64,000 nucleotides of DNA from Clostridia bacterium (GTDB lineage Bacteria > Bacillota > Clostridia > Oscillospirales > Ruminococcaceae), in the NCBI GenBank assembly GCA_009929695.1, contig RZZW01000005.1:31805-95804 (forward strand), read 5' to 3'. Below are positions 58,869 through 64,000 of this stretch, one piece after another. The first letter of the stretch is position 1; the number at the start of each line of letters is the position of its first letter. The notes under the pieces are model-generated. The model did not search any database. It was not told where the DNA came from and saw only the letters and a program-made list of their open reading frames with translations. The translations under genes were made by a program, and so were the position numbers.

Positions 58869-59390
58869 ATGACTGGCGAATACATACATCGAGAGGTTCA
58901 AAAGGCGAAAGCAAAGTATAAGACCAATGATCCCTACGAACTGCTGGATGCTCTCGGTGTCAATTTGCGGGAGTCCCGTGCGTATGGTCCCAGAGGACTA
59001 AAGGGCTACTGCTATTTTTCGAAGCGAACCATTTTTGTCGTTCTTAATGCGTTCCTGCCAGAAGCGGAGCAGCGGATCGTTGCCATGCATGAGGCTGCAC
59101 ATGTGATTCTGCATCAGGACATGATTAGGGTCGCTCCTATGAAGGACAATCTAATCTACGATATGACCTCGAGGACGGAATATCAGGCCAACCTGTTTGC
59201 CGCTGATTATCTCATCTCTGACGAGGAAGTTGAGGCTTTAACTGCACAGGAGGATATGGACTACTTCCGTATTTGCAAAGAGCTGTATGTGAGCCCCGAC
59301 CTGATGTCGTTCAAATTGTTTTCCATGATCCAGCGCGGGTATCGGTATAATCTGCCGCAGGATCTGAACAGCAAATTCCTGAAAAATTGA
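58869..59390 (+). CDS. ImmA/IrrE-family metallopeptidase
   Basis: The 173-residue protein has an intact HEAAH zinc motif (74-78) followed by VILHQD, and EYQANLFAADYLI with the third ligand. The start MTGEYIHR follows TTGGAGG. ImmA enzymes cut XRE-type repressors; the upstream XRE protein is the likely substrate, which would link derepression of the polymerase to a signal. This is inferred from order and known pairs. Confidence 0.88.
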   Translation: MTGEYIHREVQKAKAKYKTNDPYELLDALGVNLRESRAYGPRGLKGYCYFSKRTIFVVLNAFLPEAEQRIVAMHEAAHVILHQDMIRVAPMKDNLIYDMTSRTEYQANLFAADYLISDEEVEALTAQEDMDYFRICKELYVSPDLMSFKLFSMIQRGYRYNLPQDLNSKFLKN

Positions 59391-59455
59391 CGAGGATTAC
59401 TTTGATTTGTGAATGAATAGGTGTTTTCTCAAGTGCGTGGAGGTGTACTATACCG

Positions 59456-59731
59456 ATGGAGATGAAAATAAAGGTCTATGTTGCGGTACGGGCCAGTTTT
59501 GATGATGAGGGCACCCTTATACCAACCAGCATCACATGGGAAGATGGGCGTGAATTTGAAATTGACCGTGTTACTGATATCCGGCAAGCCGCTGCAATGA
59601 AGGCAGGCGGGCAGGGCGACCGATACACGATACAGATAAATGGCCATCAAAGCTACCTGTTCTTTGAGCGAAACGCCTCTCTGACCGGCAACAATATTGG
59701 CCGCTGGTTTGTGGAGCGGAGGACAGCGTAA
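59456..59731 (+). CDS. Small conserved hypothetical protein, 91 residues
   Basis: The product (MEMKIKVYVAVRASFDDEG...) has SITWEDGREFEIDRVTDIRQAA and ends GRWFVERRTA. I recognise the pattern from genes close to Y-family polymerases in Firmicutes elements, but no function is known. It has a GTGGAGGTG ribosome site. Confidence 0.65.
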   Translation: MEMKIKVYVAVRASFDDEGTLIPTSITWEDGREFEIDRVTDIRQAAAMKAGGQGDRYTIQINGHQSYLFFERNASLTGNNIGRWFVERRTA

Positions 59732-59743
59732 GGAGGAGCGGCT

Positions 59744-60736
59744 ATGCCTACAATTTCAAAGAAGCAGTATGAGGACTATGAGCGACTCTGCCATGATAGG
59801 AAAAACGGACGCTTGCTGACGCCGGATGGCCTGCGCCTCATCTGTTCCGCAAACGGATATGATGCAGAGGCCATCGGCAAGCATTTTCTGGAGCTTCTTC
59901 AAAACATCACACAGGACGTTGCTTCGCCCAGACCTGAACATACATCAGCCACAAAAGCACCGGGAACTGTTGAACACCGAAGTGATCCCGATTTTATTTA
60001 CCGAATCAGCGAGTTCCTTTCCGCAAAGGGACTCCGTAATGAGAGCGCTATCGACAATTCCATCACTGCCCGCAAAAACGGAAAGCAATTCCCGCTTTCA
60101 GAACATATCCGGGGACTTATTTACTCGCTGCTCACAAATCAGGTTCCGTGGAAACGTATCGTTCCCCATTTGAGCGAGGTTGACCGTATATTCATGAGCT
60201 ATGACGCCGAGGCCATATTAGCAAAACCCGGCTCATATTTTGAAGGCGAGTTAAGGAAAATCAGATGTGGAAACCGCAAAACAAAGGCGCAGATGACCGC
60301 CCTGCACGACAACATTTATGTGTTTGAGCGGATTGTCGAAGACTACGGCAGCATGGACAGTTTTGTCACATCAGCGCCTGCACATGATATCGTAGCTGCC
60401 CTATCAAGCAGCAAATCAAAATACAAACTCATGCAGGTTGGTGAAGCTCTTGCATGGGAGTACATACGAAATGTGGGCGTTGACGGAGCCAAGCCGGATC
60501 TGCATCTTCGCCGCTTTTTTGGATACAAGCGTATGGGCCTGTCAAAAAAGGACATCGCCTCTGTTCCGGAAGTTTTGGATACCGTGAATGAGCTCTCTGA
60601 AATAACAGGATTGACAAAAGCAACCATTGACAATTTGATATGGAGCTATTGTGCCGATGGGTTTGGCGAAATCTGCACAGCAACCCCGCATTGCCAAGAA
60701 TGCGTAATTCGTCAATATTGCCATTACCATGATTAA
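59744..60736 (+). CDS. EndoIII/HhH-GPD-like protein with C-terminal cysteine cluster
   Basis: The 330-residue protein has an unusual helical N-terminus (about 1-130), then a region like HhH-GPD glycosylases (KYKLMQVGEALAWEYIRNVG, KPDLHLRRFFG with a candidate catalytic Asp) and C-x5-C-x2-C-x5-C at the end, close to the C-x6-C-x2-C-x5-C Fe-S motif of endonuclease III. Base-excision repair is a fair guess and fits the polymerase nearby. The family call lacks a search. Confidence 0.6.
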   Translation: MPTISKKQYEDYERLCHDRKNGRLLTPDGLRLICSANGYDAEAIGKHFLELLQNITQDVASPRPEHTSATKAPGTVEHRSDPDFIYRISEFLSAKGLRNESAIDNSITARKNGKQFPLSEHIRGLIYSLLTNQVPWKRIVPHLSEVDRIFMSYDAEAILAKPGSYFEGELRKIRCGNRKTKAQMTALHDNIYVFERIVEDYGSMDSFVTSAPAHDIVAALSSSKSKYKLMQVGEALAWEYIRNVGVDGAKPDLHLRRFFGYKRMGLSKKDIASVPEVLDTVNELSEITGLTKATIDNLIWSYCADGFGEICTATPHCQECVIRQYCHYHD

Positions 60737-60907
60737 CGGGTTGCGGAACCAAATCTGTTCTTTGATGAAATGCCACACTGACCAGAAAGGTCATCGGTCG
60801 ACCGCTTGTGGAGTGGCAGACACTATGATGAGTATCCGCGAAAAAAACAAAGGCCATAATGAAGCCCTGCTTGGGACTTCTCAATGCTATATGATGGAGG
60901 AACAATC

Positions 60908-62125
60908 ATGGGAGAAATTATCAATCTGGCAGAATCGGAAAATGGCAAGCCCGCTGTTATGCCTGATAAAGATTTGGTCGAAATCACGGAAGGCATCCTG
61001 CAAACATCTCATACCGATATTGCCACAAGGGATACCCTCAGTATGCCAATCGCCCAGCTCGCCACCCTCGGGGCAGGTGTGTCTTCGCTGATTCCTGCAT
61101 TACGCACTGTCACCCAAACCACTGCTGTGAACACGCAGGGGCTATATCAGCTTGCAAACGCTGGGGTCGGTGACGCTCTTAAGGTCGCCAAAAACGGAAA
61201 CTTCTGGGGCGCTTTCAAGACCGCCGAGGGGACATCCAAGTTTGCACAGCTTCAGGCAGCAGGTCCGTTGTCTGCCACAAGCACGACAGTTATGCCGATT
61301 GACCCTGCGACCATGATGATGGCGGTTGCACTTTTTTCCATTGAGCAACAGCTCGGAAACATATCAGAAATGGAAAAGCAAATACTTTCATTCCTGCAAG
61401 TGGAGAAAGAGGCTGAGATCGAGGCCGATGTGAAAACTCTGGCTAACATCATCGAAAAATATAAGTACAACTGGGATAACGAGCACTTCATTGCAAGTAA
61501 CCACAAAATGGTGTTGGACTTACAGCGGACCGCGCGTAAGAATATGCTCTCCTATCAGAAAAAAGTAAGTGAGGCATTAGAGTCAAAGTCGCTCGTAGTA
61601 GCACAGTCCCAAGTGAGCGCATCTTTAAAGAACCTGCAGAAGATGTTCAAGTATTACCGCCTGTCCCTGTACACATTCTCCCTTGCATCCTTAATCGAGA
61701 TTATGCTCAGTGGGAACTTCAAAGAAGAGTACATTGCGGGTATAAAAACAGAGATTGAAACGCTGTCCACTGAGTACCGAGACCTGTATCAGAACTGCTC
61801 TGTATATCTGGAGAAGAAAAGCGGTGTAGCTATTGAGCGTAATTTGCTTAAGGGCATCGGCAGTGCCAGCAAAGCGGTCGGGAAGTTCATCGGCAAAATC
61901 CCTGTCGTTAAAGAGGGGCCTGTGGATGAATTCCTGCAGGACAGCGGCGCCCATCTTAAGAACAGCGCAGAGGACATGGAATTGAATGTGCTGCACTCTT
62001 TTGCCGCTCTGAGCAACCCGGAAACGCGCCTGTTCATTGATAAGATGGATGATATGATACGGATTTATAACCACACGGCAGAGATTTGCTTCGACAAAAA
62101 CCAAATCTATCTGGTGGCCGGCTAA
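60908..62125 (+). CDS. Hypothetical helical protein, 405 residues
   Basis: The product starts MGEIINLAESEN after TGGAGGAAC. An Ala/Thr/Gly-rich part (about 40-145) is followed by a long helical region (FSIEQQLGNISEMEKQILSFLQVEKEAEIEADVK...), possible coiled coil, and a C-terminal half with GIGSASKAVGKFIGKIP. It is not recognised. It leads a four-gene unit. Confidence 0.6.
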   Translation: MGEIINLAESENGKPAVMPDKDLVEITEGILQTSHTDIATRDTLSMPIAQLATLGAGVSSLIPALRTVTQTTAVNTQGLYQLANAGVGDALKVAKNGNFWGAFKTAEGTSKFAQLQAAGPLSATSTTVMPIDPATMMMAVALFSIEQQLGNISEMEKQILSFLQVEKEAEIEADVKTLANIIEKYKYNWDNEHFIASNHKMVLDLQRTARKNMLSYQKKVSEALESKSLVVAQSQVSASLKNLQKMFKYYRLSLYTFSLASLIEIMLSGNFKEEYIAGIKTEIETLSTEYRDLYQNCSVYLEKKSGVAIERNLLKGIGSASKAVGKFIGKIPVVKEGPVDEFLQDSGAHLKNSAEDMELNVLHSFAALSNPETRLFIDKMDDMIRIYNHTAEICFDKNQIYLVAG

Positions 62126-62158
62126 AAGATAGCCACCCCAGCAAGGAGGATGTATAAT

Positions 62159-62317
62159 ATGGCACGCAGAAAAAGTCTATTGTCAATTCTGCTTTCACCG
62201 CCCCAAAAAAGCAGTAAGCGCAGAGCCGGAGTCATGTGCGGACCCGGTGGCTCAAAGACCGGGCATCGTGGCGGAAACAAAGGGCAGTTCCACCATGTGT
62301 CTGCGTGGAAACGTTAA
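62159..62317 (+). CDS. Small basic protein, 52 residues
   Basis: ATG at 62159 follows AAGGAGGA. The product (MARRKSLLSILL...) is strongly basic with a Gly-rich GPGGSKTGHRGGNKGQFHHV part. Between two larger genes of the same strand it is probably real. Function unknown. Confidence 0.55.
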   Translation: MARRKSLLSILLSPPQKSSKRRAGVMCGPGGSKTGHRGGNKGQFHHVSAWKR

Positions 62318-62329
62318 GGGGGTGCTGCC

Positions 62330-62923
62330 ATGGACTATCCTTGGAACACCAAATCTGTGGAGCAGATGGTTGAAGAAATGAATATGGCTTTGCGGGAATC
62401 CAGGCCGATGTCTGAGCAGGAGAAAATCGAGTCCGACGCTGAATTCGGCTATACTCCCGATGAGACATCCGATAGTGAAGATAGCGAAGGGTGCGATGAT
62501 ATGGATGAAATAAAGGTTTCTAATATTGGTAATAAGGATATACCCAAGTTAAAAAATGACGATATTATGGCCGTAGCTCTTGCCGAAAGCGGCGCGATGG
62601 GTGAGGCTGGAGCGTTGAATATCATTTGCAAGAAACGCAGCAAGGTCAAGATCTATCACGCGAATTACTGCTTTGATGATTTCGATTTGGACAAGTTTGC
62701 CCAAGTGTTCACGCCATTGAAAACCTTTGATTGTGGCGTCTTTGGCAATGTAAGTGGCGTAGCCGAGGGATGGGTTCACATCTACATGGGTATGGGAAAC
62801 CATCTGCTCTTGCGCGATACGATTGCCGGTGCTTTTAAAGCGGAAGTTGGGGAGAAGTCTGAGGCAGAAATATACGGTTGCTATATGGAGGTGGCAGTCA
62901 AGGTTTTAGGAGGCGAGGCATAG
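62330..62923 (+). CDS. Hypothetical acidic protein, 197 residues
   Basis: The N-terminal 65 residues are acidic (PDETSDSEDSEGCDDMDE), followed by an alpha/beta part (IICKKRSKVKIYHANYCFDDFDLDKFAQVF, VAEGWVHIYMGMGNHLLLRD). It ends 1 base before the nuclease-like gene. Not recognised; a cargo or regulatory partner of that gene is possible. Confidence 0.6.
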   Translation: MDYPWNTKSVEQMVEEMNMALRESRPMSEQEKIESDAEFGYTPDETSDSEDSEGCDDMDEIKVSNIGNKDIPKLKNDDIMAVALAESGAMGEAGALNIICKKRSKVKIYHANYCFDDFDLDKFAQVFTPLKTFDCGVFGNVSGVAEGWVHIYMGMGNHLLLRDTIAGAFKAEVGEKSEAEIYGCYMEVAVKVLGGEA

Positions 62924-62924
62924 A

Positions 62925-63911
62925 ATGGCTATCCTCGAATCCTACGGAAAAGAAGTCAACAGCATCTTTCAGCTGCTGGGTGACAAAGAAAATGATATCA
63001 CCCTTAGTATGTCATGGGCACTCTCTCGTTGTCCGGAATTCTTAAAAGCCGTAGTATCAACGATAACGGGGCGGATTGTAGATCCCGATGAAGTTGTGGT
63101 AAGGAATCAAGCCTACGACGCAAAAACGGGCATCACAGATATTGAAGTCACAGATGGCAAGTCGGTACATATCATTTTTGAAGCAAAACGAGGGTGGAAC
63201 CTTCCGGGCGAAGACCAGCTCACTCGGTATTCGCTGCGGAGCGATTTCCAAAATGGCCCTGCGGCAAGCAAGCACATTGTTTCAATGTCGGAATGCACAA
63301 AGGAATATGCTGATTTGTATCTGCCTTTTCAGCCACCCCGTTATATTAACGGAATCCCCATTTCGCACTTACCCTATGCTGAGGTATATCATTTAGCTCT
63401 ATCAGCTATTGCCTTATCCAATCATGAGCAGAAGCATTTGCTGACACAATTTACAGAGTATCTACAGGGGTTGATGAGTATGCAAAAGAAAGACTCGAAC
63501 ATGGTGTATGTCGTTGCCCTGGGGACAGATAAGCCGACAGGGTGTGACATTACATGGATTGATATCGTACAAAAGCATAATTGCTATTTCTGTCCGGTTG
63601 GAGGCAAAGGATGGCCCAAAGAACCTCCGAACTACATTGCCTTCAGATATTATGGACAGCTACAGTCTATCCATCATATAGAAAGCTATACCGTTACCCG
63701 GAATATGCACGATGAAATCCCAGAGATGCCCGATGAGGTTTGGGCGGACGATTGCTACATTTATCATCTTGGGCCGGCAATAGTCCCAGGCAAGACCGTA
63801 AAAACCGGCAAAATCTTTCGTAATGGCCGGGTCTGGGCGATGCTGGACACACTCATGACTTGCGATACTATCAGCGACGCGCGAGACCTAACAAAAATAC
63901 GCATGAACTGA
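62925..63911 (+). CDS. PD-(D/E)XK nuclease-like protein
   Basis: The 328-residue protein has a candidate active site: GITDIEVTDG (Asp), then HIIFEAKRGW with the E-x-K motif, spaced as in PD-(D/E)XK enzymes, and QLTRY after it. The rest is alpha/beta and not recognised. It is the last gene of the unit; a strong hairpin at 63922-63966 ends it. Restriction-type or defence function is inferred. Confidence 0.62.
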   Translation: MAILESYGKEVNSIFQLLGDKENDITLSMSWALSRCPEFLKAVVSTITGRIVDPDEVVVRNQAYDAKTGITDIEVTDGKSVHIIFEAKRGWNLPGEDQLTRYSLRSDFQNGPAASKHIVSMSECTKEYADLYLPFQPPRYINGIPISHLPYAEVYHLALSAIALSNHEQKHLLTQFTEYLQGLMSMQKKDSNMVYVVALGTDKPTGCDITWIDIVQKHNCYFCPVGGKGWPKEPPNYIAFRYYGQLQSIHHIESYTVTRNMHDEIPEMPDEVWADDCYIYHLGPAIVPGKTVKTGKIFRNGRVWAMLDTLMTCDTISDARDLTKIRMN

Positions 63912-63921
63912 ATTTTCAAAA

Positions 63922-63966
63922 AATAGGACTGCCATATCCGCTGGGCGGAGATATGGCAGTCCTATT
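63922..63966 (+). terminator. Terminator of the 60.9-63.9 kb unit
   Basis: AATAGGACTGCCATATC and its exact complement (17 bases) pair around an 11-base loop. Confidence 0.75.
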
Positions 63967-64000
63967 ATTAGTCCTTACGCTGATGAAGGGTGATAAGGTT

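Noticed and set aside
30650..64000. Conjugative transfer genes
   Set aside because: No relaxase, VirD4-like coupling protein or VirB4-like ATPase motifs were seen, so calling a complete conjugative element is not justified from this window.

Overview
The window reads as a chromosomal segment of an anaerobic Firmicute, most likely an uncultured Clostridia/Oscillospiraceae-type gut bacterium. The evidence is a type II fatty-acid operon of the FabK type, a DUF362 ferredoxin-like protein, a lipoprotein ABC transporter, dense small-protein-rich mobile DNA and Shine-Dalgarno sequences of the GGAGG type. No rRNA, tRNA or CRISPR array was seen.

Positions 1-20,100 are ordinary chromosome: a 5'-truncated class I aminotransferase, a DUF362 Fe-S protein, ispE, a Crp/Fnr regulator divergent from a three-gene ABC importer, a sodium/proline-type symporter, a CcdA-thioredoxin fusion, and one long fatty-acid operon (acpP-accB-accC-accD-accA-fabH-fabK-fabK paralogue-fabD-fabG-fabF-fabZ) followed by a MarR regulator. 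Several intergenic gaps hold inverted-repeat elements of the MITE or terminator kind.

Positions 20,100-30,600 are decayed accessory DNA. They hold a polysaccharide deacetylase, a frameshifted and truncated solute-binding sensor gene, and a prophage remnant consisting only of head genes on the minus strand: tail terminator, connectors, capsid, scaffold, terminase, a MuF-type head protein ending in a toxin-like domain, and the last 72 residues of a portal. Next come a broken Abi-family gene and a large serine recombinase.

Positions 30,600-64,000 look like part of an integrative or mobilizable element. The minus-strand block at 30.6-40 kb has small hypothetical proteins, zincin-like and pRiA4b ORF3-like proteins, and three calcineurin-like phosphoesterases, one fused to a RelB/DinJ-like domain and one broken by a stop. 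The plus-strand operon at 41.2-46.7 kb joins a catalytically dead resolvase, a large serine recombinase, two stand-alone relatives of that recombinase's C-terminal domain and two ParB-like proteins. A two-gene RloA/RloB (AbiL-like) defence cassette follows, then a minus-strand triad of serine recombinases with a second dead resolvase. The control region holds a sigma-like factor, an ArpU/RinA-like regulator and an XRE/ImmA-like pair. A Y-family polymerase and an XRE repressor share a divergent control region with three matching operators. The right end has an ImmA peptidase, an EndoIII-like protein and a four-gene unit of unknown function ending in a PD-(D/E)XK-like protein. No relaxase, coupling protein or VirB4 gene is present, so transfer genes, if any, lie outside the window.

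The strongest candidates for something undescribed are the 41.2-46.7 kb recombinase/ParB operon and the 60.9-63.9 kb operon.
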